A stretch of DNA of 64,000 nucleotides from Haloarcula halobia (lineage in GTDB: Archaea > Halobacteriota > Halobacteria > Halobacteriales > Haloarculaceae), in contig NZ_CP119787.1 of the NCBI RefSeq assembly GCF_029338255.1, positions 558,001 through 622,000 of the forward strand, written 5' to 3'. Below, one piece after another: positions 53,831 to 63,061 of this stretch. The notes under the pieces are model-generated. The model saw only the letters and a list, made by a program, of their open reading frames with translations, had not been told where the DNA came from and ran no database searches. Every line of letters starts with the position of its first letter. Position 1 is the stretch's first letter. A program made the translations under genes and the position numbers.

Positions 53831-53944
53831 CGCTATCTACGTACTCCCGGCGAATAGATAATTCACACCTGATACGTGTGCGCCAGTCGCACTGTCGGCT
53901 GCGGACCCGGCCGAACTAAGAGCGGCCCCCACCAAGCCCGCCAC

Positions 53945-55243
53945 ATGACAGACCTCCTCGTCAGCGGCGGACAGGTGCTCCGGCCGGACCTGTCCGTCGA
54001 GCGCGCGGACCTCTTGCTCGACCAGGACAGCGGCGACATCGCCGCCATCGACGACCCCGGGACACTCGCGGGCGACGACGAACTCGACGCCAGCGGTGGC
54101 CTCGTCGTGCCGGGACTCGTGAACGCCCACACCCACGTCGCGATGACGCTCCTGCGGGGCTACGCCGACGACAAGCCACTCGACGCCTGGCTCCAGGAGG
54201 ACATCTGGCCCGTCGAGGCCGAACTGACCCCCGAGGACGTCCGTGTCGGCGCGGAACTCGGTCTCGTCGAGATGATCCGCTCGGGGACCACGGCCCTCTC
54301 GGACATGTACTTTCACGTCGACGAGATCGCCGAGGCCGTCGAGCAGGCCGGCATGCGCGCCGTCCTGGGTTTCACCGCCGTCACCGTCGCCAAGGACGAC
54401 GAGGGTGCCCACGCCGACATGCAGGAGAGTCTCGCCACGGCGCGCCGACTCGACGGCGCGGCCGGCGGGCGCATCACGACCACGTTCCAGCCTCACAGCC
54501 TCACGACCGTCGGCGAGGCGTACCTCCGCGAGTACGTCCCCGAGGCCGTCGCCGACGACCTGCGCATCCACCTCCACGCCAACGAGACGACCGACGAGGT
54601 CGACCCCATCGTCGACGAGCACGGGGTCCGCCCCCTCGCGTACGCCGACGACGTCGGCCTGCTGGGTCCCGACACCTTCCTCGCCCACTGCGTCCACGTC
54701 GACGGGAGCGAGATCGACCTGCTCGCCGACACCGGTACGGGCGCAGTCCACTGCCCGGCGTCGAACATGAAGCTGGCCAGCGGGATGGCCCCGGTCCAGG
54801 ACCTGCTCGACGCGGGCGTCACCGTCGGCCTCGGCACCGACGGCCCGGCCTCGAACAACGACCTCGACATGTTCGGCGAGATGCGCGACGCCGCGATGGT
54901 CGGGAAACTCGCCGCCGACGACGCGAGCGCCGTCGACGCCGCCACCGTGGTCGAGATGGCGACGGCAAACGGCGCGGACCTGCTCGGATTCGACAGCGGC
55001 CGACTCGAACCCGGCCGGAACGCCGACCTCGCGGTGCTGGACCTCCAGTCCCCGCATCTCACGCCCGGTCACGACCTCGTTTCGCACCTCGCGTACGCCG
55101 CTCGCGGCGGGGACGTCCGCCACACGGTGTGTGACGGCGCCGTTCTCATGCGTGATAGCGAGGTTCGGGTCTTCGACGAACCGGCCGTCAGGGAGCGGGC
55201 AAGCGAGCACGCGACGGCACTCGTAACGCGAGCGAATGAGTGA
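53945..55243 (+). CDS. SAH/MTA-type amidohydrolase (adenosine-group deaminase)
   Basis: 432 residues, TrzA/ATZ-type amidohydrolase. Metal ligands NAHTHVAM, HLHANET, FLAHCVHVDG and GTDGPASNNDLDMF; SNMKLASGMAPV is the mark of MTA/SAH deaminases. Removes the 6-amino group from S-adenosylhomocysteine, methylthioadenosine or related nucleosides. It lies upstream of ahcY with one gene between. In methanogens the family member DadD makes S-inosylhomocysteine, which an AhcY homologue cleaves; the same route is possible here. Confidence 0.9.
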   Translation: MTDLLVSGGQVLRPDLSVERADLLLDQDSGDIAAIDDPGTLAGDDELDASGGLVVPGLVNAHTHVAMTLLRGYADDKPLDAWLQEDIWPVEAELTPEDVRVGAELGLVEMIRSGTTALSDMYFHVDEIAEAVEQAGMRAVLGFTAVTVAKDDEGAHADMQESLATARRLDGAAGGRITTTFQPHSLTTVGEAYLREYVPEAVADDLRIHLHANETTDEVDPIVDEHGVRPLAYADDVGLLGPDTFLAHCVHVDGSEIDLLADTGTGAVHCPASNMKLASGMAPVQDLLDAGVTVGLGTDGPASNNDLDMFGEMRDAAMVGKLAADDASAVDAATVVEMATANGADLLGFDSGRLEPGRNADLAVLDLQSPHLTPGHDLVSHLAYAARGGDVRHTVCDGAVLMRDSEVRVFDEPAVRERASEHATALVTRANE

Positions 55244-55375
55244 GAAATAAACTCTCAGGGACGTTCTTGAACGCTCTTTTCGGCTCTCTGTCCGTCTGTG
55301 CCGACGTGGGATGTCGGTGAACTGACTGAACGAGATTGGGGGTTTAATCCCAGTACGACCGACGATAGAGACGAG

Positions 55376-56191
55376 ATGGATACCAAACTGTTTGCACTGA
55401 TCTCGACCGTCGGGTTGCTTCTGTTCGCGTTCGGGCCCGGTGCGGCCACGGCGATGGCGGCCACGGGCAACGACACGACGGCAGGCACCGACGCCACGAC
55501 CGCCGGCAACGACGGAGTCGTCGTCTCCGTCGCCCAGGCCGGGAACGACGGCGCGACGGTGACAGTCACCGACGACGGCGAGCCCGTCGAGGGTGCAGAC
55601 GTCACCGTCGAAGCGACCGACGGCAACATCTACATCGGCGAGGGTGACTACACGACCGGCGAGGACGGCACGGTCGACCTGCCGGAGCCCAACTTCGACG
55701 TCGAAGTCGAGGTGACTGCGACCACCGACAGCGGGACCGCGAGCACGACGACGACGCTGACCACCGAGGCGGACCAGTCCTTCGGGATGAGCGTCTCCGG
55801 ATTCGTCCACGACCTGCTCGGCCAGTCCGGCCTCGAGGGCGGCATCGGATTCCAGGTCGCGACGTTCGCGACCCAGAACAACCCTGGTAACGCGCCCGAC
55901 CACGCGGGACCGCCCGAGGACAAGGCAAACGCACAGGGCGAGCAGGGCCCACCCGAGGACCGCGGCAACGACGAGGCAAAGACCCAGGGCCCGCCCGAGG
56001 ATACGGGTCCCGACGCGGCGGACGATGAGACGGTCGAGTCCGAGGACGTGGAGACCGACGAGGAGGAGACCGAGACTGAAGACGCGGAGACCGAAGACGG
56101 GGAGGCCGAAACTGACGACGCGGAGACCGAAGACGACGATGACGACGGCGAGAGCGGCCCGCCGGATCACGCGAACGGCAACGGCCGCTGA
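55376..56191 (+). CDS. Secreted acidic protein with repeat-rich tail
   Basis: 271 residues. Sec signal peptide (MDTKLFALISTVGLLLFAFG...), an Ig-like beta domain (about 50-125; VTVTDDGEPVEGADVTVEA), then several GPPED-containing segments and a Glu/Asp/Thr-rich tail ending DDDGESGPPDHANGNGR. There is no lipobox or C-terminal anchor, so it may be shed or bound through the acidic tail. TATA-like GGTTTAATCCC upstream. Confidence 0.75.
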   Translation: MDTKLFALISTVGLLLFAFGPGAATAMAATGNDTTAGTDATTAGNDGVVVSVAQAGNDGATVTVTDDGEPVEGADVTVEATDGNIYIGEGDYTTGEDGTVDLPEPNFDVEVEVTATTDSGTASTTTTLTTEADQSFGMSVSGFVHDLLGQSGLEGGIGFQVATFATQNNPGNAPDHAGPPEDKANAQGEQGPPEDRGNDEAKTQGPPEDTGPDAADDETVESEDVETDEEETETEDAETEDGEAETDDAETEDDDDDGESGPPDHANGNGR

Positions 56192-56236
56192 TACCGCTTC
56201 GGTAGCGTTTTAGGCGTTCTGTCCCTCTCTCCCGGT

Positions 56237-57514
56237 ATGACCTCACCCATTTCGGAGCGACTGGCAGACGTCGCGCCTGCCCGCGAGTCCGGCCGGCGGA
56301 AGATGGACTGGGCGGCCCAGCACATGCCGATCTGTGGCGCGTTGCGCGAGGACTTCGAGGCGACTCGGCCCTTCGCCGGCGAGATCATCGGGATGGCGAT
56401 GCACGTCGAGGCCAAGACGGCGGTTCTCGCGGAACTGCTGGCCGCCGGCGGCGCGGAGGTCGCTATCACCGGCTGTAACCCGCTCAGCACCCACGACGAC
56501 GTGAGCGCCGCGCTCGACGCCGTCGACGGCGTCACCTCCTACGCCGAGCGCGGCGTCGACGACGAGGGGTACTACGACGCTATCGAGGCCGTCATCGGTC
56601 ACGAGCCGACCATCACCGTCGACGACGGGATGGACCTCGTCGCTGCCATCCACGAGGACTACCCCGAACTCATCGACACCATCGTCGGCGGGGCCGAGGA
56701 GACCACGACGGGCGTCCACCGCCTGCGCGCGATGGACGAGGACGGCGAGCTCCGGTATCCGGTCTTTGCCGTCAACGACACGCCGATGAAACGGCTGTTC
56801 GACAACGTCCACGGCACCGGCGAGTCCTCGCTCGCGAGCATCGCGATGACGACGAACCTCTCGTGGGCCGGCAAGACTGTCGTCGTCGCTGGCTACGGCC
56901 ACTGCGGCAAGGGCGTCGCGAAGAAGGCCAGCGGGCAGAACGCCGACGTCGTCGTCACGGAGGTCGAACCCCGCCGCGCGCTGGAGGCCCACATGGAGGG
57001 CTACGACGTCATGCCGATGGCCGAGGCCGCAGAGGAGGGCGACGTGTTCATCACGACGACCGGCAACCGCGACGTCGTCGTCCGCGAGCACTTCGAGGCC
57101 ATGCAGGACGGGGTCCTGCTGGCCAACGCCGGCCACTTCGACGTCGAAATCGACCTCGACGCACTCGGTGACCTCGCCGTCGACACCTACGAGGCCCGCG
57201 AGGGCGTCCGGGCCTACGAGATGGAAGACGGCCGCCGCCTGAACGTGCTGGCCGAGGGTCGGCTGGTGAACCTGGCGACGCCCATCGCGCTGGGGCATCC
57301 GGTCGAGGTGATGGACCAGTCCTTTGGCATCCAGGCCGTCTGTGTGCGTGAGCTGGTCGAGAACGGCGACGCGTACGACGCCGGCGTCCACGACGTCCCC
57401 GATCGGCTGGACAAGGAGGTCGCCGAGATCAAACTGGCGGCCGAGGGCGTCGCCTTCGACTCGTTGACCGAGACCCAGGACGAGTATCTGGACTCCTGGC
57501 AGCACGGGACGTAG
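56237..57514 (+). CDS. ahcY: Adenosylhomocysteinase
   Basis: 425 residues. NAD-dependent cleavage of S-adenosylhomocysteine to homocysteine and adenosine; keeps methylation going. NPLSTHDDVSAAL, NDTPMKRLFDN, and NAD-binding GYGHCGKGVAKKASG are present. Archaeal type, shorter than the mammalian one. In archaea with DadD, an AhcY homologue prefers S-inosylhomocysteine; which substrate is used here cannot be told. Confidence 0.95.
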   Translation: MTSPISERLADVAPARESGRRKMDWAAQHMPICGALREDFEATRPFAGEIIGMAMHVEAKTAVLAELLAAGGAEVAITGCNPLSTHDDVSAALDAVDGVTSYAERGVDDEGYYDAIEAVIGHEPTITVDDGMDLVAAIHEDYPELIDTIVGGAEETTTGVHRLRAMDEDGELRYPVFAVNDTPMKRLFDNVHGTGESSLASIAMTTNLSWAGKTVVVAGYGHCGKGVAKKASGQNADVVVTEVEPRRALEAHMEGYDVMPMAEAAEEGDVFITTTGNRDVVVREHFEAMQDGVLLANAGHFDVEIDLDALGDLAVDTYEAREGVRAYEMEDGRRLNVLAEGRLVNLATPIALGHPVEVMDQSFGIQAVCVRELVENGDAYDAGVHDVPDRLDKEVAEIKLAAEGVAFDSLTETQDEYLDSWQHGT

Positions 57515-57664
57515 GGAGGTTCCGAACGGAGTGTGGACCCTCCAAGATGCGAGCGGGGAGCGAAGCGAGTGAGCACTGTGGTGCCCGTCCGACCCGGGGG
57601 TAACGAACGAGCCCGTCGGTCACGGCCCGATGCAGATTTGACCCGTCGCCCCTAATCCGGTCTC

Positions 57665-57835
57665 GTGTTGGCTCTCCGCTTCTTCACGTGCCAGGGCCGT
57701 GGGACCGCGTCCGCGGACGTCGAGCAGCCCGACCAGTGCAGCCGGTGCGGCGACGCGTCGTTCGCGGAACTCGGACCCGGTACCCAGGCCGCTGTCTACT
57801 TCGCCGGAGTGGCGGGGGTGTCGGCTCACCGCTGA
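57665..57835 (+). CDS. Possible 56-aa Cys-containing protein
   Basis: An open frame from GTG 57665 (VLALRFFTCQGRG...) to TGA 57835 with CSRCG in the middle. Spacing of single Cys and CxxC resembles small zinc proteins. No ATG, and no promoter could be seen, so it may be chance. Confidence 0.35.
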   Translation: MLALRFFTCQGRGTASADVEQPDQCSRCGDASFAELGPGTQAAVYFAGVAGVSAHR

Positions 57836-57893
57836 CCGCTCCGGCCCCGTCAGGACGGCAATTTTATTCGCCACCGCCCGCAACACCGAGTCG

Positions 57894-58976
57894 ATGCAGC
57901 CGCTCCACGCACGGTACCCGTTCCTCCAGGCCGCACGCGACGCCGTCGAGGCCGCCGCGGTCGACCTGGGGGAGGTCGTCGCGACCAACGAGGCGGTCAC
58001 CCAGCGGGCCGTGGAGCGGGTCGAACACGCCATCACGGACGGGACGGTCGGCGACCCCCATCGCCGGACCCGGGTCGAACTCCTCTCGTACCCGGTCGCG
58101 CGGGTCCTGGTCTCGCTCGTCGACGAGCACGTCTGTACCCGCAAGTACGCCCGGGCGGAGGCCGAGACGGCCCGCGAGCGCTTCGGTGCGGAGTTCGAGG
58201 CGACGACGGAGTTCAAGTCCACCCAGGCCGAGCGGGTCTCGCTCGCGGACCTGCTGGCCGAGTTCAACCTCGTCGGGTCGGTCCACGAGGCCGAGGCGGG
58301 CTACCGCGTCGACGTCGGTGCGTATCTCGACCTGGCGGCCGACCAGCGCGGGGACCGCTGGCGGCTGGTCAACCGGCCGCTTTCGGCCGGTCAGGTCCGC
58401 GTGCCGGCCGAGGACCTCCACGTCCTGTTGAAGCAGGCCATCCGCCACCGCGTCGAAGACGGGTTACCGTTCGACGTTCCGGACGCCATCGCCGACGAGT
58501 TAGACGCGGAGGTCGAGCACCTCCGGGAGGTGCTCGCGGACCTCGATTTGACCCGCGAGATCGACACCGTCGTGCCCGAACTGTTCCCGCCGTGCATGCA
58601 GCACCTGCTGGACCAGGTCCAGAAGGGTGCCCACCTCGAACATCACTCGCGCTTTGCTATCGCAGCGTTCCTCACGGGCATCGGGATGACCACCGACGAG
58701 ATCGTCGACCTCTTCCAGGTCAACCCCGGGTTCGGCGAGGAGGCGACCCGCTACCAGGTCGACCACATCCGCGGGGACACGAGTCCGACGGAGTACTCGA
58801 CGCCGGCCTGTTCGACCATGCAGTCCTACGGTGACTGCGTCAACAAGGACGAGCTCTGTGCGACCATCTCGCACCCGATGGCCTACTACGAGAAGAAACT
58901 GGACGACAGCGACGAGGACGAACTGGTCGACTGGCGGGAGCAGGACGACGACGGCGACACGGAAGCGGACGCCTAG
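57894..58976 (+). CDS. priL: DNA primase large subunit
   Basis: 360 residues. Partner of PriS in RNA primer synthesis. Four cysteines for the 4Fe-4S cluster are seen: FPPCMQH, TPACSTM, GDCVNK and ELCATI. An acidic tail ends DGDTEADA. Start at ATG 57894 (MQPLHARYPFLQAARD). Its stop overlaps the small membrane protein's stop on the other strand. Confidence 0.94.
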   Translation: MQPLHARYPFLQAARDAVEAAAVDLGEVVATNEAVTQRAVERVEHAITDGTVGDPHRRTRVELLSYPVARVLVSLVDEHVCTRKYARAEAETARERFGAEFEATTEFKSTQAERVSLADLLAEFNLVGSVHEAEAGYRVDVGAYLDLAADQRGDRWRLVNRPLSAGQVRVPAEDLHVLLKQAIRHRVEDGLPFDVPDAIADELDAEVEHLREVLADLDLTREIDTVVPELFPPCMQHLLDQVQKGAHLEHHSRFAIAAFLTGIGMTTDEIVDLFQVNPGFGEEATRYQVDHIRGDTSPTEYSTPACSTMQSYGDCVNKDELCATISHPMAYYEKKLDDSDEDELVDWREQDDDGDTEADA

Positions 58977-59182
58977 AAGTCCTGGCGTTCGAGCCACAGA
59001 CCGGCGGCCAGCATGACGAGAAGGAACACGCCGATGGCGCCGACGATAGCGACGCCGCCCTGGGCCGTGAGGGCCCCGTCGACCGTGTAGGTCGAGGCCA
59101 CGTAGACCGCTGCGGCGACGAAGACGAGCACGCCGATCGTCGCGACCACGATCTGCAACACAGTCTCCCGCTCGATATCCAT
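58973..59182 (-). CDS. Small two-helix membrane protein
   Basis: 69 residues: MDIERETVLQIVV, two membrane helices (about 9-29 and 38-61), short tail WLERQDF. Convergent with priL with a 4-bp overlap. Conserved-looking but family not firmly known. Confidence 0.7.
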   Translation of the reverse strand: MDIERETVLQIVVATIGVLVFVAAAVYVASTYTVDGALTAQGGVAIVGAIGVFLLVMLAAGLWLERQDF

Positions 59183-59327
59183 ACGGCGCGGTTTCACCGG
59201 CCCGGCAAAAAGGGTGTCGAAGCGCCAGTTCCGGGCCCCCAGACTGCGGGGTGCCGAGCGATTTAGGTTCCTCGAGCACCTACGTTTCAACTGGACACAC
59301 CGACGAACACAGTCGTGTCCGCCACGC

Positions 59328-59963
59328 ATGACACTCATCGAACCCACCGACGACCGGGGGCCGACTGCACTCGCACCGGACCTCCGAGACATGGACGCCC
59401 GTGCGGCCCGCGCCTGGGTCGAGCGCATGGCCGTTCGGCAACGCGAGGACGGCACCTACGCCGTCAGCACCGACAGTGGCCACGCCTACCTGGTCGATTT
59501 GACCGAGCGAACCTGTACCTGTCCGGACCACCGGATTCGCGGCGAGCACTGCAAGCACCTGCGCCGCGTCGCCATCGAGATTACGGCCCGTCGCGTCGCG
59601 CCGCCTGGCAAGCAGCGGGCCCGCTGTGACGCCTGTGGTACCGTCACCGTCGTCCCGGCGGACGCCGCCGAACCGCACCTCTGTCGGGCCTGCCGACTCA
59701 CGCCCGGCGACGTCGTCCTCGACCGGGAGACCGGCAACCGCCTGGTCGTCGTCGGCGTCTCGGCCGAACGCGCCGACGAGTTCGTCGTCGCGGCCGCGGA
59801 CAAGACGGTCGCCGAGTTCGAGACCAACGACGGCTATCCGACCGACGACGTCGTCGTCGAGGCGGTCTACCTGGCCGATGCGGCGCGTCGTGACGACCCC
59901 CGGCGCTACGCGTTCCCGCACTCCCGACTCCGCCGGGCCGACGACGCGGTGCTCGTGGGGTAG
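59328..59963 (+). CDS. SWIM zinc-finger protein
   Basis: 211 residues. SWIM motif CTCPDHRIRGEHCKH (C-x-C-x(n)-C-x-H), followed by a four-Cys ribbon (CDACGTV...CRACR). These domains bind DNA or proteins; haloarchaeal members are often near recombination or repair genes, as here next to hjc. Start ATG 59328 is the closest to the family N-terminus. Confidence 0.85.
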   Translation: MTLIEPTDDRGPTALAPDLRDMDARAARAWVERMAVRQREDGTYAVSTDSGHAYLVDLTERTCTCPDHRIRGEHCKHLRRVAIEITARRVAPPGKQRARCDACGTVTVVPADAAEPHLCRACRLTPGDVVLDRETGNRLVVVGVSAERADEFVVAAADKTVAEFETNDGYPTDDVVVEAVYLADAARRDDPRRYAFPHSRLRRADDAVLVG

Positions 59964-60016
59964 TCTTCGGCGATCGCCGCTCCGGTTCGCGCCCCCTCGC
60001 TTCGCTCGGCGTCTCC

Positions 60017-60535
60017 CTACTCTAACATCTCCGCCGCCTCGTCCTTCGAGAGGTCGCCCCGCTCGAACGCCGAGAGGACGTCCAGCACCGCCTGGTCGGG
60101 GCCGTCCTCGCCCACCTCGTCCAGGGTCACCTTCTCGGAGTGGCCGACGAACTCCTCGAAGTCCGTCCCCTCGGCCAGCGCCGTCTCCTTCTTGACCCGG
60201 TAGTTGCCCCCGTCGGTCGTGTAGAGGTCGCCGGGGTGGAAGAAGAACCAGTCCTCCCGGTCGAAGCGCACCCCGATGCGCGGTTTCGCGCCGAAGTTGC
60301 GCGCGAAAAAGAGGAGCGCCTCGACCTCCTCGCCGGTGAGATAGATGGGGTCGCCGGCGCTGGATTTCGCCTCGATGGCGTAGAAGTTCTCGCCGTCGCC
60401 GGTCAGCACGTCCGGGAGTTCCCGTTCGGTGGCGCTGCCGCTCGCCGGCGCGCGCATCACCGCGAAGCCCGCCGCGTCGAGCGCGTTGACCAGCTCGCGC
60501 TCGCGGCGGTCGCCCTTCGCGTTGGAGTTTGCCAT
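60017..60535 (-). CDS. hjc: Holliday junction resolvase
   Basis: 172 residues. Cuts four-way junctions in recombination. PD-(D/E)xK catalytic set: Glu in RRERELVN, Asp in LPDVL, and E-x-K in IEAKSS. A C-terminal extension (about 125-172) beyond the usual 120-130 residues has helices rich in Asp/Glu. Starts [14 protein letters not shown]. Confidence 0.95.
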   Translation of the reverse strand: MANSNAKGDRRERELVNALDAAGFAVMRAPASGSATERELPDVLTGDGENFYAIEAKSSAGDPIYLTGEEVEALLFFARNFGAKPRIGVRFDREDWFFFHPGDLYTTDGGNYRVKKETALAEGTDFEEFVGHSEKVTLDEVGEDGPDQAVLDVLSAFERGDLSKDEAAEMLE

Positions 60536-60655
60536 TGTGTGGTGGTCGTCCCTCAGCCGTAAAACCGTTCAGGTCCAGCGTTTACACCGTTCAAGTGACA
60601 GTAAAACGGAAAACGAACTGGCACGTATATGAAACACAGCGCCGGTGGGATACAC

Positions 60656-61543
60656 ATGGACAGACGCAAGTTCCTCGGTACGACGACGGCGATCGGTGCG
60701 ACGCTCGTCGCCGGGTGCGGCGGTTCGAGCGGCGACGGGGCCGCAAGCGACGGCGGCTCGGGCGACGGCACGTCGAGCACCGAGTCCGACGGCGGGGCCG
60801 CCGCGTCGACGGGCACCTTCCGACTCCTCATCAGCGACCGGCCGGCCGACATCGGTGACTTCGACTCCCTGGACGTGACATTCGACAGCGCCCGCGTCTT
60901 CCGGGTGCAATCGGACGAAGACGACGAGGTCGATAGCGCGACCACGGCGACGGAGGCCCCGGAGACGGAGGCGCCCGAAACTGAAACCGAAGAGACGACG
61001 ACGGAGACCGCGACGACCGAGACCGAGGGAGAATCCGCCGACGAGGCGGGCTTCCAGACCTTCGACCTCGATAGCCCGACCGTGGATCTGACCGAAGTGG
61101 TCGGCGCCAAGGCCATCGGTGTGCTCGACGGGGAACTGGAGACCGGCCGCTACGCCAAGGTCGAACTCTCCGTCGCGGCCGTCGAGGGCGTCGTCGACGG
61201 CGAGACGGTCCCGGTGAAGGTCCCTAGCGAGAAACTGCAGATAACCAAGCCCTTCGAGGTCACGGCCGAGGCGCCCGTCGAGTTCGTCTTCGACATCAAC
61301 GTCGTCAAGAAGGGGCCCAACGGCTACAACCTCCTGCCGGTCATCAGCGAGAGCGGGGTCGCCGGAAAGGACGTGGAGATCGAAGAGGTCGAGTCGACCG
61401 CGTCCGCATCCTCGTCCGCGGCCGGCGAGACCGGGACGGACGCCGACGCGACGACGACCGTGACCGAAACGGAGGGAGACGACGCAGCGAACGCCGACAC
61501 CGCGAAAAACAAGTCCAGGGGCCCGTCCCAGTCAGACGACTAG
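60656..61543 (+). CDS. DUF4382-domain Tat lipoprotein
   Basis: 295 residues. MDRRKFLGTTTAIGATLVAG then Cys is a Tat lipobox. Next a Ser/Gly/Asp-rich linker, then a DUF4382 domain (about 50-245) with FRLLISDRPADIGDFDSL and IGVLDGELETGRYAKVEL. An acidic Thr/Glu-rich loop (around 95-130) interrupts it. ATG 60656 is preferred to 60629 because a TATA-like CACGTATATG lies about 27-36 bp before it. Surface protein of unknown function. Confidence 0.85.
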   Translation: MDRRKFLGTTTAIGATLVAGCGGSSGDGAASDGGSGDGTSSTESDGGAAASTGTFRLLISDRPADIGDFDSLDVTFDSARVFRVQSDEDDEVDSATTATEAPETEAPETETEETTTETATTETEGESADEAGFQTFDLDSPTVDLTEVVGAKAIGVLDGELETGRYAKVELSVAAVEGVVDGETVPVKVPSEKLQITKPFEVTAEAPVEFVFDINVVKKGPNGYNLLPVISESGVAGKDVEIEEVESTASASSSAAGETGTDADATTTVTETEGDDAANADTAKNKSRGPSQSDD

Positions 61544-62151
61544 TCCTCGAAGCGCGACTCCAGTTCCTCGATGACCCGTTCTGTCTCGCCGCCGTCGCTG
61601 CGGACCGCGTTCGTGTAGCGCCGGTACTCCTCCGGCGAGACCTGGACGGTCTTTGACTCGCCCTTGTGGGTGAGTTCGAGCCTGACTGTCCCCTGGGGGT
61701 CGTTGCGCCGGCGGAAGCTCGCCATGGCGGTGAAGACGAACCAGAACGCCACGCAGGCCCCCAGGAAGTACAAAATCGCTGTCTCGAAGGCGAGCGTCTG
61801 CGGGCCGGTCGTCCAGTCGTACGGGTAGGCCACCTGGAACAGTGCGAGACCCCCCAGACAGAGGGCCGCTCCGGCGATGACGCCGCCCTGCTCGCGGCGA
61901 CTCGACGGCAGGACGGCGACGACACCGAGGAACATCGCGGGGATGCCGAGGCCGCCGACCGTCCCGGCGAGTTTCTCGGCGGCGCGGATGTCCGTCGCCC
62001 CGAAGACGTCGGCGAGCGGCGTGGTGGCGAGCAGTATCGCGAGGACGACCGCCAGCGCGCCCGCGACGGAGAGGCCGACGCCGGCGACGACTCTCCGGGG
62101 GTCGCGTCCCGTCCACCGGCGGCCACCGTAGGCGTCCCCGAGGTTCTCCAT
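61540..62151 (-). CDS. Four-helix membrane protein (DUF7139-like)
   Basis: 203 residues starting MENLGDAYGGRRWTGRDPRR. Four membrane helices (about 25-50, 65-85, 90-110, 125-145), then a cytoplasmic tail with VSPEEYRRYTNAVRS. Overlaps the DUF4382 stop by 4 bp, convergent. The DUF assignment is tentative. Confidence 0.7.
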   Translation of the reverse strand: MENLGDAYGGRRWTGRDPRRVVAGVGLSVAGALAVVLAILLATTPLADVFGATDIRAAEKLAGTVGGLGIPAMFLGVVAVLPSSRREQGGVIAGAALCLGGLALFQVAYPYDWTTGPQTLAFETAILYFLGACVAFWFVFTAMASFRRRNDPQGTVRLELTHKGESKTVQVSPEEYRRYTNAVRSDGGETERVIEELESRFED

Positions 62152-62187
62152 GGGACCGGGTTTGTCGCCGACCCACAAAACGCTACG

Positions 62188-63051
62188 TCAGACGTGCGTC
62201 GGACTGGCACGGAGGTACTCGACGCTCGCCAGCAGCGACCCCAGGTGGTCCGCGTCGACAGGCCGGTGCGTGGCGTCGGGGATCTGCTCGACGAGCGCCG
62301 GACCGGTCTCCGGCGAGACGTTCCCGTCGCGTCGACCCTGAACGACGGTGACCGGCACGTCGACGTCGCCGAGGTCGAACGGCCACGGCCGCCCGAGCGT
62401 CGCCAGCGACTCGACCAGCGTCGCCGGGCCCTGGGCCGTGGCTGCCAGCAGGTCCGCCTTGACCAGCCTGGCGACGTCCGCGTCGGTGAGCGTCGGGTGG
62501 CCGGGCGCGCGCTTCGCGACGAAGTCCAGGGCTGCCGCCGGGTCGCGGCGGTCGAGAACCAGCCGTTGCAGGCGGAGTAGCGGGCCGAGCACCCAGGGCA
62601 CCGTCCCGGCGACGTGGCCCAGCACGCGCTGTGTCCGGGCCACGTCGCCGACGGCGGGCGGGCCGACGCCACCCGCCAGCGTCACGCGGTCGACCGCCGA
62701 CAGCCGGTGGCAGGCGAGGGCGTAGGGCGCGCCGCCGGAGAACCCGAGGACCTCGGCACCGTCGACACCGAGGTGTGCGAAGAGCGCCCGCACGTCGTCC
62801 GTCCAGGTCTCGATGCCACCGTCCACCGGGTCGGAGGCGCCGATTCCCGGTCGGTCGGGCGCGACGAGACGGAGTCCGCGGTCCGCGGCAGGGGCCCCGA
62901 GCAGGCGAACCAGCAGGCGCGACCCCGGCGTACCGTGACAGAAGAGGACGGGTCGTCCGGTCGGGTCGCCGGCCGTCTCGTAGGCGACCTGCCGGTCGTC
63001 GATTCGACAGACTTCGGGGTCGCCCGTCCCGCCCGGTGGCGTCACGCCCAT
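62188..63051 (-). CDS. Alpha/beta-fold hydrolase
   Basis: 287 residues. FCHGTPGSRLL oxyanion region, nucleophile elbow GFSGGAPYAL, acid in VQGRRDGNVSP and His in DADHLGSL. Esterase, lipase or lactonase type; substrate unknown. Ten bases after the pcn stop on the same strand, so possibly co-transcribed. Confidence 0.9.
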   Translation of the reverse strand: MGVTPPGGTGDPEVCRIDDRQVAYETAGDPTGRPVLFCHGTPGSRLLVRLLGAPAADRGLRLVAPDRPGIGASDPVDGGIETWTDDVRALFAHLGVDGAEVLGFSGGAPYALACHRLSAVDRVTLAGGVGPPAVGDVARTQRVLGHVAGTVPWVLGPLLRLQRLVLDRRDPAAALDFVAKRAPGHPTLTDADVARLVKADLLAATAQGPATLVESLATLGRPWPFDLGDVDVPVTVVQGRRDGNVSPETGPALVEQIPDATHRPVDADHLGSLLASVEYLRASPTHV

Positions 63052-63061
63052 CGGTGGCCGT

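Noticed and set aside
53837-56170. 777-codon minus-strand open frame
   Set aside because: It runs antisense to the amidohydrolase and the secreted protein, both with recognisable domains. Long open antisense frames are expected in high-GC haloarchaeal DNA, and its translation has no recognisable motif.
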